Positions 56,023 through 64,000 of a stretch of DNA of 64,000 nucleotides are shown in pieces. Below the pieces are notes generated by a model that saw only the letters and a list, made by a program, of their open reading frames with translations, did no database searches and was not told where the DNA came from. Both the position numbers and the translations under genes were made by a program. Numbering within the stretch: position 1 is the first letter of the stretch; each line of letters begins with the position of its first letter. Source of the stretch: Gallionellaceae bacterium (GTDB lineage Bacteria > Pseudomonadota > Gammaproteobacteria > Burkholderiales > Gallionellaceae); contig VBWD01000018.1 of the NCBI GenBank assembly GCA_006218055.1, positions 27,507-91,506 on the forward strand. Reading direction: 5' to 3'.

Positions 56023-56570
56023 TCTCTGCGTTGTGGGTGATGATCGGCATCTCTTTGCTGCTCGGCGCAGTATTGGGCTACTCCTCCATCAAATTCAAAG
56101 TCGAAGGCAATCCGCTGGTTGAAAAGATCGATGCCGTGCTGCCCCAGACTCAATGCGGCCAGTGCGGCTACCCAGGTTGCAAACCTTACGCCGAGGCCAT
56201 CGCCAAGGGCGAGATCGGCATCAACAAATGTCCGCCCGGTGGCGAAGAAGGTATCCAGAAACTGGCTGACCTGCTCGGCGTCGAATTTCAACCCTTTGGC
56301 GAAGGCGCTGCGCCCAAAGGCAAAGCGGTCGCTTTCATCGACGAGCAGACCTGCATCGGTTGCACGCTGTGCATCCAAGCCTGCCCCGTTGACGCCATCG
56401 CAGGTGCGGCCAAACAGATGCACACCATCATCGCTTCCGAATGCACAGGCTGCGAGCTGTGTCTGCCGCCCTGCCCCGTCGATTGCATCACTATGGAATC
56501 CATTGGCGAGAACATCACCAATTGGAAATGGCGCCACCCTGTGATCATCCCTATCAAGGTGGCCGCATGA
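56019..56570 (+). CDS. rnfB: Rnf complex subunit RnfB
   Basis: A 183-residue protein. It has an N-terminal membrane helix, an Fe-S motif ([15 protein letters not shown] to NKCPPGG) and two [4Fe-4S] ferredoxin motifs ([16 protein letters not shown] and [16 protein letters not shown]). It takes electrons between ferredoxin and the complex. The ATG overlaps the rnfA stop. Confidence 0.98.
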   Translation: MISALWVMIGISLLLGAVLGYSSIKFKVEGNPLVEKIDAVLPQTQCGQCGYPGCKPYAEAIAKGEIGINKCPPGGEEGIQKLADLLGVEFQPFGEGAAPKGKAVAFIDEQTCIGCTLCIQACPVDAIAGAAKQMHTIIASECTGCELCLPPCPVDCITMESIGENITNWKWRHPVIIPIKVAA

Positions 56571-58225
56571 GGACTCTCTTCGCTTTCCACGGCGGCGTGC
56601 ATCCGCCCACTCACAAAGATGAGTCGACGCGCACACCCATCGCACAAACACCTCTGCCCTCCAAGTTGGTCATTCCTTTGAGCCAACACGTCGGCAACCG
56701 CGCCGTCCCCATCGTGCAGGTGGGTGAGCGCGTGCTCAAAGGGCAAAAGATAGGCCGGCCCGAGGGCAAGCTTTCCAGCGCAGTGCATGCCTCCACCTCC
56801 GGCACAGTAAGTGCCATCGATATGCAACTGGTCGCGCATCACTCCGGCCTGCCCGATCTGTGCGTCACCCTCATCCCGGATGGCAAGGATGAATGGATAG
56901 CGCACGGAGGTGTAGACACCAAACAGACATCGCATTCCGAATTGCGCCACCTATTGCGCAAGGCCGGCGTGGTTGGCTTGGGCGGTGCGGTGTTCCCCAG
57001 CGACCTGAAGACCGATGCGCATCACCACAAGATCAAGACCTTGGTCATCAACGGCGCCGAGTGCGAACCCTATATCACCTGCGATGACATGTTGATGCGC
57101 GAACGTGCAACCGACATCCTGCGTGGCGCAGGCATCTTGCGCGAACTGCTGCATGCCGAGGAAGTTCTCATTGGCATCGAAGACAACAAACCGGAAGCCA
57201 TCGCCGCGATGCAGCTTGCTGTCGGACAAGACAAGCATGACAAGATGGAAGTGCTGTCCGTCCCCACCATGTATCCAAGCGGCGGTGCGAAACAGCTCAT
57301 CCGCATCCTCACTGGCATCGAAGTCGCCGCGGGTGTGCGCTCCACCGAGATGGGTGTGCAATGTTTCAACGTCGCCACGGCCTACACCGTTTGGCGCGCG
57401 CTGGCTCACGGAGAGCCATTGCTGTCACGCATCGTCACCGTCACCGGCAATGTGAGCGATGCGCAGAACTTCGACGTGCTGATCGGCACGCCATTGGATG
57501 AGTTGGTGGCGCTCGCAGGAAGCAAGCCTGACACCGACCGCCACATTATGGGCGGCCCGATGATGGGTGTGGACCTACCCGCGGGTACGGTAGGCATCAC
57601 CAAAGCGACCAACTGCATCATCGAGTCGTCGCCCAAACTATTCCCGCCGCAACCGCCTGCCTTGCCGTGTATCCGCTGCACACGTTGCACCGATGTATGC
57701 CCCGCAGAGTTGCAACCGCAAGACCTGTACTGGTTCGCCAAAGCGAACAACTTTGGCAAGACACAGGAGTTCCATCTATTCGACTGTATCGAGTGCGGCG
57801 CCTGCGCCTATGTTTGCCCGAGCAATATCCCGCTGGTGCAGTATTACCGCTACGCCAAGAGCGAGATCCACGAGCGCGAACGCGACAAGAAGGCGGCAGA
57901 CCTTGCGCGTGAACGCCACGAATATCGCCAACTGCGCATCGAGCGCGACAAACAGGAAAAGGCGGAGAAACTGGCACAGAAGGAACGCGAGGCCGCGGCT
58001 AAAGCTGCACAAGCTGCTGCAACGCCTGATGACACGCAGCAAAGACTCATCGAAGAAGCTCTAGCGCGCGCAAAAGCACAAGCGGCAGTCGCTCACCCGC
58101 AAAACACCGAGACGCTCACACCCGGGCAGTCAGCCGAAATCGCCGCCATCGAAGCGCGCCGCGCCAAGATACGTGAGATGGCAGCCGATGCGGGCGCAGA
58201 CGACGAGCCTCCAAAATCCCATTGA
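56567..58225 (+). CDS. rnfC: Rnf complex subunit RnfC
   Basis: A 552-residue peripheral subunit. It has a barrel-sandwich-like N-terminus ([21 protein letters not shown]), the flavin/NADH-binding domain ([38 protein letters not shown]) and two [4Fe-4S] motifs ([18 protein letters not shown] and [16 protein letters not shown]). A charged Ala/Lys/Glu coiled-coil tail follows. The tail is shorter than in E. coli RsxC. The ATG at 56567 overlaps the rnfB stop and starts the normal N-terminus; longer in-frame codons upstream read inside rnfB. Confidence 0.97.
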   Translation: MRTLFAFHGGVHPPTHKDESTRTPIAQTPLPSKLVIPLSQHVGNRAVPIVQVGERVLKGQKIGRPEGKLSSAVHASTSGTVSAIDMQLVAHHSGLPDLCVTLIPDGKDEWIAHGGVDTKQTSHSELRHLLRKAGVVGLGGAVFPSDLKTDAHHHKIKTLVINGAECEPYITCDDMLMRERATDILRGAGILRELLHAEEVLIGIEDNKPEAIAAMQLAVGQDKHDKMEVLSVPTMYPSGGAKQLIRILTGIEVAAGVRSTEMGVQCFNVATAYTVWRALAHGEPLLSRIVTVTGNVSDAQNFDVLIGTPLDELVALAGSKPDTDRHIMGGPMMGVDLPAGTVGITKATNCIIESSPKLFPPQPPALPCIRCTRCTDVCPAELQPQDLYWFAKANNFGKTQEFHLFDCIECGACAYVCPSNIPLVQYYRYAKSEIHERERDKKAADLARERHEYRQLRIERDKQEKAEKLAQKEREAAAKAAQAAATPDDTQQRLIEEALARAKAQAAVAHPQNTETLTPGQSAEIAAIEARRAKIREMAADAGADDEPPKSH

Positions 58226-58235
58226 GGAATAGAAA

Positions 58236-59264
58236 ATGTTGAGCTCACCCTTTATCGCACAACCCAGCAGCGTCAGCCAGATCATGCTGCGCGTATTGCT
58301 TGCGCTCATCCCCGGCATCGCTTTGTATGTGTGGTATTTCGGCCCCGCCATCTTGGTGTCTATCACGCTCGCGTCCATCACCGCCCTTGCCACTGAAGCG
58401 GTGATGCTCAAATTGCGTAGCCGCCCAATCAAACCGTTCATCTCGGACAACACGGCGTTGCTCACCGCTTGGCTGTTGGCGCTATCCATCCCGCCACTGG
58501 CACCTTGGTGGTTGGTGGTGGTCGGCACTGCTTTCGCCATCGCCGTCTCCAAGCACCTCTACGGCGGCCTCGGCAGCAACCCGTTCAACCCGGCGATGAT
58601 CGGCTATGCCGTGCTCATCATCTCCTTTCCCGTGCACATGACGCACTGGTTGACACCACACGCATTGGGTGGGGTCGAGCTGTCATTCGTCGAACAACTG
58701 AACTACATCTTCAATGGTGTGCTGCCCAGTCATCTGACGCTGGATGCGATCACCATGGCCACGGCGCTGGACACCCTGAAGACACAACTGCATCTGGGCC
58801 TATCTGTCAGCGATATTCGCGACATGCCCATCTACGGCCGCCTCGCGGGCAAAGGCAGCGAGATGGTCGCCATCGGCTTCGCTATCGGCGGCCTCTACCT
58901 GATTTTCACACGCATCATCTCTTGGCATTTGCCTGTGGCTTATCTTGCTGCACTATTCGCCACCGCAGGCGTATTCCACTTGGTTGATCCGCAACATTAC
59001 GTCACGCCGCTGTTCCACTGGTTCTCCGGCGCGGCTATGATCGGCGCGTTCTTCATCCTCACCGACCCCGTCACCTCGCCGACCACCGCCAAAGGCAAGA
59101 TAATCTTCGCGGTCGGTGCGGGCATCCTCACCTATCTCATCCGTGTGTTCGGCGGCTTCCCCGATGGCATGGCATTCGCTACATTATTGATGAACATCTG
59201 CGTGCCACTCATCGATGCTTATACACAACCCAAGGTGTTCGGCAAGAAAGGAGCTGGCAAATGA
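58236..59264 (+). CDS. rnfD: Rnf complex subunit RnfD
   Basis: A 342-residue ten-helix inner-membrane subunit that carries a covalent FMN. The helix NPFNPAMIGYAVLIISFP and C-terminal FILTDPVTSPTT fit RnfD. The FMN-linking site is expected as (S/T)GAT; the corresponding segment here reads DAITMATALDTLK, with Met in place of Gly but the Thr kept. It starts 10 bases after rnfC. Confidence 0.96.
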   Translation: MLSSPFIAQPSSVSQIMLRVLLALIPGIALYVWYFGPAILVSITLASITALATEAVMLKLRSRPIKPFISDNTALLTAWLLALSIPPLAPWWLVVVGTAFAIAVSKHLYGGLGSNPFNPAMIGYAVLIISFPVHMTHWLTPHALGGVELSFVEQLNYIFNGVLPSHLTLDAITMATALDTLKTQLHLGLSVSDIRDMPIYGRLAGKGSEMVAIGFAIGGLYLIFTRIISWHLPVAYLAALFATAGVFHLVDPQHYVTPLFHWFSGAAMIGAFFILTDPVTSPTTAKGKIIFAVGAGILTYLIRVFGGFPDGMAFATLLMNICVPLIDAYTQPKVFGKKGAGK

Positions 59265-59911
59265 AGCGCATCGCCCGCTCCACCCTGCAAACGGCAGCAA
59301 ATCTGATCTTCTTCGCCATCATTGGCACAGCTATCCTCGCTTCCGTCTTTTTCATGACGCACGACGCCATCGTGAAGAGCGAAGAAGCCGAAAAGATGAA
59401 ACTCATCACACAGATCGTGCCGCCTGCGCTGTTCGATAACGATGTCATCCAAGACAAGCTCAACGTGGCGCCAAGCCCCTTGTTGGGCACGGAAGACGTC
59501 ACCATCGCCTACCGTGCACGCCTAAAAGGTGAGCCTGCCGCTGTGGTGCTGGAGTCCATCGCGCCCGATGGTTACAGCGGCAAGATCGCACTCATCCTCG
59601 CTGTGCGCGCCAATGGTGAACTAGCTGGTGTGCGCGTGGTGACACACAAAGAAACACCCGGTCTGGGCGATTACATCGAGCTACCCAAAGACCCTTGGAT
59701 CAAAGGGTTCGACGGCAAATCGCGCGAGGTGTACAAGGATGATGATTGGAAGGTAAAGAAGGATAACGGCCAATTCGAATACATGGCGGGCGCAACCATC
59801 ACGCCACGCGCCATCGTGAAAGCGGTGAATAAGGCCCTCATCTACTACGCCGAGAACCGTGAGCAACTGTTCGCAGTGAATGAACCCGTCAAGAAGGAGA
59901 AACGCAAATGA
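59261..59911 (+). CDS. rnfG: Rnf complex subunit RnfG
   Basis: A 216-residue subunit: an N-terminal membrane helix ([19 protein letters not shown]) and a periplasmic FMN-binding domain. It has [34 protein letters not shown] and the flavinylation motif [14 protein letters not shown], with Thr as the FMN attachment residue. It overlaps rnfD and rnfE by four bases each. Confidence 0.97.
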   Translation: MKRIARSTLQTAANLIFFAIIGTAILASVFFMTHDAIVKSEEAEKMKLITQIVPPALFDNDVIQDKLNVAPSPLLGTEDVTIAYRARLKGEPAAVVLESIAPDGYSGKIALILAVRANGELAGVRVVTHKETPGLGDYIELPKDPWIKGFDGKSREVYKDDDWKVKKDNGQFEYMAGATITPRAIVKAVNKALIYYAENREQLFAVNEPVKKEKRK

Positions 59912-60606
59912 CTCTCCAAGAATTTCGCGACATCTTCCACAACGGTATGTGGAAGCAAAATCCGGGCGTGGTGCAACTGCTCGGCCTGTGTCCTCTTCTG
60001 GCTGTCAGTAGTTCGGTGGTGAACGGTGTGAGCTTGGGTCTCGCTACTGCTGTCGTGATGGCGTTGAGCGGTGCCTCCATCGCGCCCATCCGCAACTACG
60101 TCCCCAACGAGATCCGTATCCCTGTGTTCATCCTCATCATCGCGGTATTGGTCACCGTGGTGCAATACCTGATGAACGCTTATATGTACGGCCTCTACGT
60201 CGTGCTCGGCATCTTCATCCCGCTCATCGTCACCAACTGCATCGTGTTGGCACGTGTCGAAGCCTTCGCCTCCAAGAACGGTGCGATGTCCTCCGCATGG
60301 GACGGCTTCTCCATGGGATTGGGACTGACCGCTGTATTGGGCGTATTGGGTGCGTTCCGTGAAGTCATCGGCAAAGGTACCTTATTCTCCGGCATCGACT
60401 TGGCCCTTGGCGATATGGCTCAAGGTTGGGTGTTACATGTCATCCCTGACTACAAAGGTTTCCTGCTCGCCATCCTGCCGCCCGGCGCGTTCATCGGACT
60501 CGGATTACTCATCGCCGGCAAGAACTGGCTGAACTTGCGCGCGGAAGCCAAGGCGCGCAACAAACCAGCATCCGTGCCGGTGGCTGGCGGGGCTGTGCAA
60601 GGATGA
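59908..60606 (+). CDS. rnfE: Rnf complex subunit RnfE
   Basis: A 232-residue membrane subunit related to RnfA. It has [23 protein letters not shown], then [24 protein letters not shown], and six helices. The two Cys-containing helices face those of RnfA around the shared [2Fe-2S] cluster. It overlaps nth by four bases. Confidence 0.97.
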   Translation: MTLQEFRDIFHNGMWKQNPGVVQLLGLCPLLAVSSSVVNGVSLGLATAVVMALSGASIAPIRNYVPNEIRIPVFILIIAVLVTVVQYLMNAYMYGLYVVLGIFIPLIVTNCIVLARVEAFASKNGAMSSAWDGFSMGLGLTAVLGVLGAFREVIGKGTLFSGIDLALGDMAQGWVLHVIPDYKGFLLAILPPGAFIGLGLLIAGKNWLNLRAEAKARNKPASVPVAGGAVQG

Positions 60607-61235
60607 ATGCGGCGAAACGGCGCGAGATATTTTTGCGCCTGCAAGCAGCGAATCCCCACCCCACCACCGAGCTGGAACATTCATCACCATTCGAATTGCT
60701 GGTCGCCGTGATCCTCTCCGCACAAGCCACCGACAAGAGCGTCAACCTCGCCACACGCGAACTATTCCCTGTCGCCAATACGCCGCAAAAGATCTTCGAC
60801 CTGGGTGAAGATGAGTTTCGCGGATACGTGCAACGCATCGGCCTGTACCAGACCAAGAGCAAGCACATCATCCAGATGTGTCGCATCCTGCTGGAGCAGC
60901 ACAGCGGTGAAGTACCGCAGACGCGTGAAGCGCTGGAGGCCTTGCCAGGCGTAGGGCGCAAGACTGCCAACGTCATCCTCAACACCGCCTTCGGCCAAGC
61001 GACTATCGCCGTCGACACCCACATCTTCCGCATCAGCAACCGTATCGGCTTAGCGCCCGGCAAAGATGTGGTGGAAGTCGAAAAGAAACTATTGAAGTTC
61101 GTGCCGGATGAATTCAAACTCGATGCGCACCATTGGCTCATCCTGCACGGACGCTACACCTGTGTGGCACGCAAACCGAAGTGTGGTGAGTGCATCATTC
61201 AAGATTTGTGCGAATACAAAGAGAAGGTATTGTGA
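60603..61235 (+). CDS. nth: Endonuclease III (DNA glycosylase/AP lyase)
   Basis: A 210-residue base-excision repair enzyme for oxidised pyrimidines. It has the helix-hairpin-helix [14 protein letters not shown] with the catalytic Lys, AVDTHIFRI with the catalytic Asp, and a C-terminal [4Fe-4S] cluster, C-x6-C-x2-C-x5-C, in [17 protein letters not shown]. The start overlaps the rnfE stop. rnf-nth linkage is also found in E. coli (rsxABCDGE-nth). Confidence 0.98.
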   Translation: MNAAKRREIFLRLQAANPHPTTELEHSSPFELLVAVILSAQATDKSVNLATRELFPVANTPQKIFDLGEDEFRGYVQRIGLYQTKSKHIIQMCRILLEQHSGEVPQTREALEALPGVGRKTANVILNTAFGQATIAVDTHIFRISNRIGLAPGKDVVEVEKKLLKFVPDEFKLDAHHWLILHGRYTCVARKPKCGECIIQDLCEYKEKVL

Positions 61236-61657
61236 TGTTCAACCCTACCCGCGACGAAGCGCGTCTTTTCCTGTTCGAATCTTGGCGCAAACGCTGCGCC
61301 AAAGAGTTGCTGTCACCCTTGGAAGATTTGACCGCACAGCTTATCGACAAACACCCCGAGTACCACGCGATATTCAACGCCCCCGAAAAGAACCAAGACA
61401 AAGATTTCGCAGCTGATGGCTCCGTGGTGAATCCCTTCCTGCACTTGATGATGCATCTCACCATCGAGGAACAGATCTCTATTGGCCAGCCGCACGGCAT
61501 CCGACAGCAGTTCACTCGACTGACGCAAAAATATGAGTCCGAGCATGAGGCACAACACGCGATGATGGATTGCTTGGGCGAGATGATCTGGCAGGCACAA
61601 CGCAACAAGACCGCCCCCGATGCCGCGATCTATATCGGCTGCTTGGAGAAACAGTGA
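61235..61657 (+). CDS. DUF1841 family protein
   Basis: A 140-residue soluble protein: [20 protein letters not shown], then LTAQLIDKHPEYHAIF, NPFLHLMMHLTIEEQISIGQP and EHEAQHAMMDCLGEMIWQAQR. This is the DUF1841 family common in beta- and gammaproteobacteria, role unknown. The His/Glu pattern (HLMMHLTIEEQ, EHEAQHAMMDCLGE) may bind metal, by inspection only. It overlaps the nth stop (TGATG). Confidence 0.88.
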   Translation: MFNPTRDEARLFLFESWRKRCAKELLSPLEDLTAQLIDKHPEYHAIFNAPEKNQDKDFAADGSVVNPFLHLMMHLTIEEQISIGQPHGIRQQFTRLTQKYESEHEAQHAMMDCLGEMIWQAQRNKTAPDAAIYIGCLEKQ

Positions 61658-62196
61658 TGGCGAACCGCTTGAGTAGCATCGTGACACGCACGGGGGACGA
61701 TGGCACCACAGGACTGGCAGATGGCACACGTCTCGACAAAGACAGCGCGCGCATCAATGCGTTGGGCAGTGTGGATGAACTCAACAGCCATCTCGGCGTA
61801 TTACTCGCCGAACCCTTGCCGCAAGATATCCGCGAAGAGCTCCTGCGCATCCAGAATGACCTGTTCGATCTGGGCTCGACTTTGGCTCTACCCGGCACGG
61901 AATTCGCGCAAGAGAAGCTGCTGCGACTGGATGACGCCATCGCGCACTACAACGCCAACCTCCCGCCGCTCAAAGAATTCATCTTGCCGGGTGGTGGACG
62001 TGCGGCAGCGTTATGCCATGTCGCCCGTAGTGTGGCGCGACGTGCGGAACGTGACCATTGCCATCTCGCACACAGCGCGATCGCGAGTAATGACGGTGGA
62101 CGATATCTGAATCGACTATCGGATCTGCTATTCGTGTTGTGCCGCGCACTGAACCGTGCCGCGGGAGAAAACGAAACGCTATGGGTGCGTACTTAA
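61657..62196 (+). CDS. PduO-type ATP:cob(I)alamin adenosyltransferase
   Basis: A 179-residue trimeric enzyme that makes adenosylcobalamin. It has TRTGDDGTTGLADGTRLDKDS, NALGSVDELNSHLG, and then HVARSVARRAERD and NRLSDLLFVLCRALNRAAG. The gene is not beside cobalamin-dependent enzymes or other cob genes. Its stop overlaps the pssA stop in a convergent TTAA. Confidence 0.95.
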   Translation: MANRLSSIVTRTGDDGTTGLADGTRLDKDSARINALGSVDELNSHLGVLLAEPLPQDIREELLRIQNDLFDLGSTLALPGTEFAQEKLLRLDDAIAHYNANLPPLKEFILPGGGRAAALCHVARSVARRAERDHCHLAHSAIASNDGGRYLNRLSDLLFVLCRALNRAAGENETLWVRT

Positions 62197-62951
62197 GTTT
62201 GCGGCGGCGGAGTTAATTTCGGCTTACGCAGATCCAGTAACGCCATCACGTAGCCGGACAAGCAGTACCCTAGGAAAAGCAAGAACAGGTGCAATGGAGG
62301 ATCAACTGACACCAAGATGAAGAACAGCGCGAACAAGAAGATGACGATGAACGGCACACTCTTGCGCATGTTGATGGACTTGAAGCTGTAGTACTTGAGG
62401 CTGCTGACCATGCTCAAACCCGCAAACACCGTTACCGCAGCGGCATACCAACGTAACTCATAACCTGTGAAACGGTTGTCCAACATCACCCATACGAAGC
62501 CAGCGACCAAGGCGGCAGCAGCCGGGCTAGGCAAACCTTGGAAATAGCGTTTATCGACCACGTCGATATTGGTGTTGAAGCGCGCCAAACGCAACGCCGC
62601 ACTCGCACAGTAGATGAAAGCGGCGAACCACCCCCATTTACCCAGATCACGGAACGCCCATTCATACATCAGGATGGAAGGAGCGACACCGAACGACACC
62701 ATGTCGGACAAGCTGTCGTACTCCGCACCGAACTCGCTCTGCGTATGCGTCATACGTGCCACGCGACCATCCAAGCCATCCAACACCATCGCGATGAAGA
62801 TCGCGACAGCAGCGATCTCGTAGCGACCATTCATCGATTGCACGATGGCATAGAAGCCAGCGAACAAGGCAGCCGTGGTGAACAGGTTAGGCAGCAAGTA
62901 GATGCTGCGTCTGCGCAGGTTCATTCGTTCACGCTGTTTGGTTTCGATCAT
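62193..62951 (-). CDS. pssA: CDP-diacylglycerol-serine O-phosphatidyltransferase
   Basis: A 252-residue membrane enzyme that makes phosphatidylserine. The CDP-alcohol phosphotransferase signature is complete: DGLDGRVAR, eight residues, GAEYDSLSD. There are eight hydrophobic segments. The ATG at 62951 (MIETKQRERMNLRRRSIYLLP) is preferred to an earlier ATG at 62999, because the leader of that longer form has no family similarity. It lies between ilvC (upstream on the same strand) and a convergent gene. Confidence 0.95.
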   Translation of the reverse strand: MIETKQRERMNLRRRSIYLLPNLFTTAALFAGFYAIVQSMNGRYEIAAVAIFIAMVLDGLDGRVARMTHTQSEFGAEYDSLSDMVSFGVAPSILMYEWAFRDLGKWGWFAAFIYCASAALRLARFNTNIDVVDKRYFQGLPSPAAAALVAGFVWVMLDNRFTGYELRWYAAAVTVFAGLSMVSSLKYYSFKSINMRKSVPFIVIFLFALFFILVSVDPPLHLFLLFLGYCLSGYVMALLDLRKPKLTPPPQT

Positions 62952-63094
62952 AGGGTCAGATGCTTGCCAAGAGGATAGTCGTTGAAGACACTTTATCACC
63001 GATGGTGACTTTGACGTAGTACGAAAGAAGGGGAAAGTAGCCTAGGGCGCGAAGGTTTCATCCTTCCCCCTTAACCCCGTCCCCTTCACATTGC

Positions 63095-64000
63095 TTAGTT
63101 CTTGGATTGGTCGACCAGTTTGTTCTTGGCGATCCAAGGCATCATGGAGCGCAACTGTCCGCCCACAACTTCGATCGGATGCTCGGCATTCAAACGACGA
63201 CGCGCAGTCATCTCCGGATAGTTGGTACGACCTTCCAAGATGAACTGCTTGGCGTAGGAACCGTTCTGGATGTTCTTCAGGCATTCCTTCATTGCAGCAC
63301 GTGCTTCATCAGCGATCACGCGGTGGCCGGTGACGTACTCGCCGTATTCCGCATTGTTGGAGATGGAATAGTTCATGTTGGCGATGCCGCCTTCGTACAT
63401 CAGGTCGACGATCAGCTTCAGTTCGTGCAGGCACTCGAAGTAAGCCATCTCGGGTGCGTAACCCGCTTCGGTCAAAGTCTCAAAGCCAGCCTTTACCAGT
63501 TCAACCGCACCACCGCACAACACAGCTTGTTCGCCGAACAAGTCGGTCTCTGTCTCTTCGCGGAAGTTGGTCTCGATCACGCCGCCCTTGGTGCCGCCGT
63601 TGGCAGCCGCGTAGGACAATGCGATGTCTTTCGCTTTACCTGTCGTATCTTGGTAAACAGCGATCAATGTCGGTACGCCGCCGCCTTTGAGGTATTCGGA
63701 ACGCACGGTGTGGCCGGGGCCTTTAGGGGCGATCATGATCACGTCCACGTCAGCGCGCGGCACAACTTGGTTGTAGTGCACGTTGAAGCCGTGTGCGAAG
63801 GCCAGTGCGGCGCCTGCCTTCATGTTTGGTGCGACGTCTTTGTTGTAGACATCAGGGATGTTCTCGTCAGGCAACAACATCATCACGACATCGGCGTTCT
63901 TCACTGCATCAGCCACTTCCGCGACCTTGATGCCAGCGGCCTCGACCTTCTTCCAGGAAGCGCCGCTCTTGCGCAGACCGACAGTCACGTTGACGCCGGA
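63095..64000 (-). CDS. ilvC: Ketol-acid reductoisomerase, N-terminus beyond right edge
   Basis: A frame of 302 codons, open to the right edge. It has [16 protein letters not shown] of the NADPH-binding domain, [16 protein letters not shown], and the metal-binding region with [16 protein letters not shown] and [15 protein letters not shown], ending KLVDQSKN. It is class I by length (about 338 residues expected, so about 40 are missing). The enzyme converts acetolactate to dihydroxyisovalerate in branched-chain amino acid synthesis. Downstream (62952-63094), the minus strand has no clear terminator. Confidence 0.98.
   Translation of the reverse strand, partial: SGVNVTVGLRKSGASWKKVEAAGIKVAEVADAVKNADVVMMLLPDENIPDVYNKDVAPNMKAGAALAFAHGFNVHYNQVVPRADVDVIMIAPKGPGHTVRSEYLKGGGVPTLIAVYQDTTGKAKDIALSYAAANGGTKGGVIETNFREETETDLFGEQAVLCGGAVELVKAGFETLTEAGYAPEMAYFECLHELKLIVDLMYEGGIANMNYSISNNAEYGEYVTGHRVIADEARAAMKECLKNIQNGSYAKQFILEGRTNYPEMTARRRLNAEHPIEVVGGQLRSMMPWIAKNKLVDQSKN

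Noticed and set aside
55758..56651. A 297-codon minus-strand frame across rnfA/rnfB
   Set aside because: It runs against two unmistakable Rnf genes and shows no recognisable domain.

Overview
The window reads as the chromosome of a Gram-negative betaproteobacterium. It has lipid A and Mla genes, Rnf, and the linkages mlaFEDCB-murA-hisG-hisD, xseB-ispA-dxs-folE2 and rnfABCDGE-nth. The gene set recalls the Nitrosomonadales/Gallionellaceae, but that placement is inference from gene content, not phylogeny. Coding density is very high: neighbours often overlap by 1-4 bases, no gene-free stretch exceeds about 240 bases, and I saw no tRNA, rRNA, CRISPR array, insertion sequence or prophage. Most genes are core housekeeping.

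Layout. 1-2.2 kb: an AddB-like nuclease cut by the left edge, and ferredoxin fdxA. 2.3-7.4 kb (minus): a PsiF-repeat protein, a glutamine amidotransferase, folE2, dxs, ispA and xseB. 7.5-9.9 kb (plus): an orphan Rieske oxygenase, a 27-bp inverted-repeat element, a DMT permease and a STAS-like protein. 10-16.7 kb (minus): rpmG/rpmB, hisD, hisG, murA and the Mla phospholipid transporter. 16.8-30.4 kb (plus): an MSHA-like type IV pilus/type II secretion-like cluster headed by a sigma-54 response regulator: ExeA-like ATPase, secretin, TPR protein, assembly ATPase, platform protein, PilM/N-, PilO- and PilP-like proteins, and two large pseudopilins. 30.3-33.8 kb (minus): cysS, a membrane protein, glnS. 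34-38.2 kb (plus): TPR protein, L,D-transpeptidase, cyclophilin, lpxH, and a PagL-like outer-membrane protein. 38.2-48.8 kb (minus): secreted nuclease, pgpA, thiL, nusB, ribH, ribB(X), ribE, ribD, nrdR, glyA, LysM/FecR protein, pmbA. 48.8-62.2 kb: darP, a carboxylesterase, a minus-strand PilZ-like gene pair, aat-bpt, a membrane protein, pyrD, rnfABCDGE, nth, DUF1841 and a cobalamin adenosyltransferase. The right end holds pssA and ilvC, the latter cut by the edge.

The genes form coherent modules: isoprenoid precursors (dxs, ispA), riboflavin synthesis (ribD, ribE, ribB, ribH) with Rnf as a flavin consumer, cell envelope (murA, mla, lpxH, L,D-transpeptidase, PagL-like), N-degron tagging (aat, bpt), and surface-appendage assembly.

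The unusual signals lie mostly inside ordinary genes. GlyA lacks about 28 internal residues. MlaE lacks its usual N-terminal helix. The 3' end of darP is duplicated with almost only synonymous differences. A GC-rich palindromic repeat family has inserted in frame into ThiL and CysS. The pilus-like cluster has a fused PilM/PilN-like protein and a pair of pseudopilins sharing an LPWKTLG signature.
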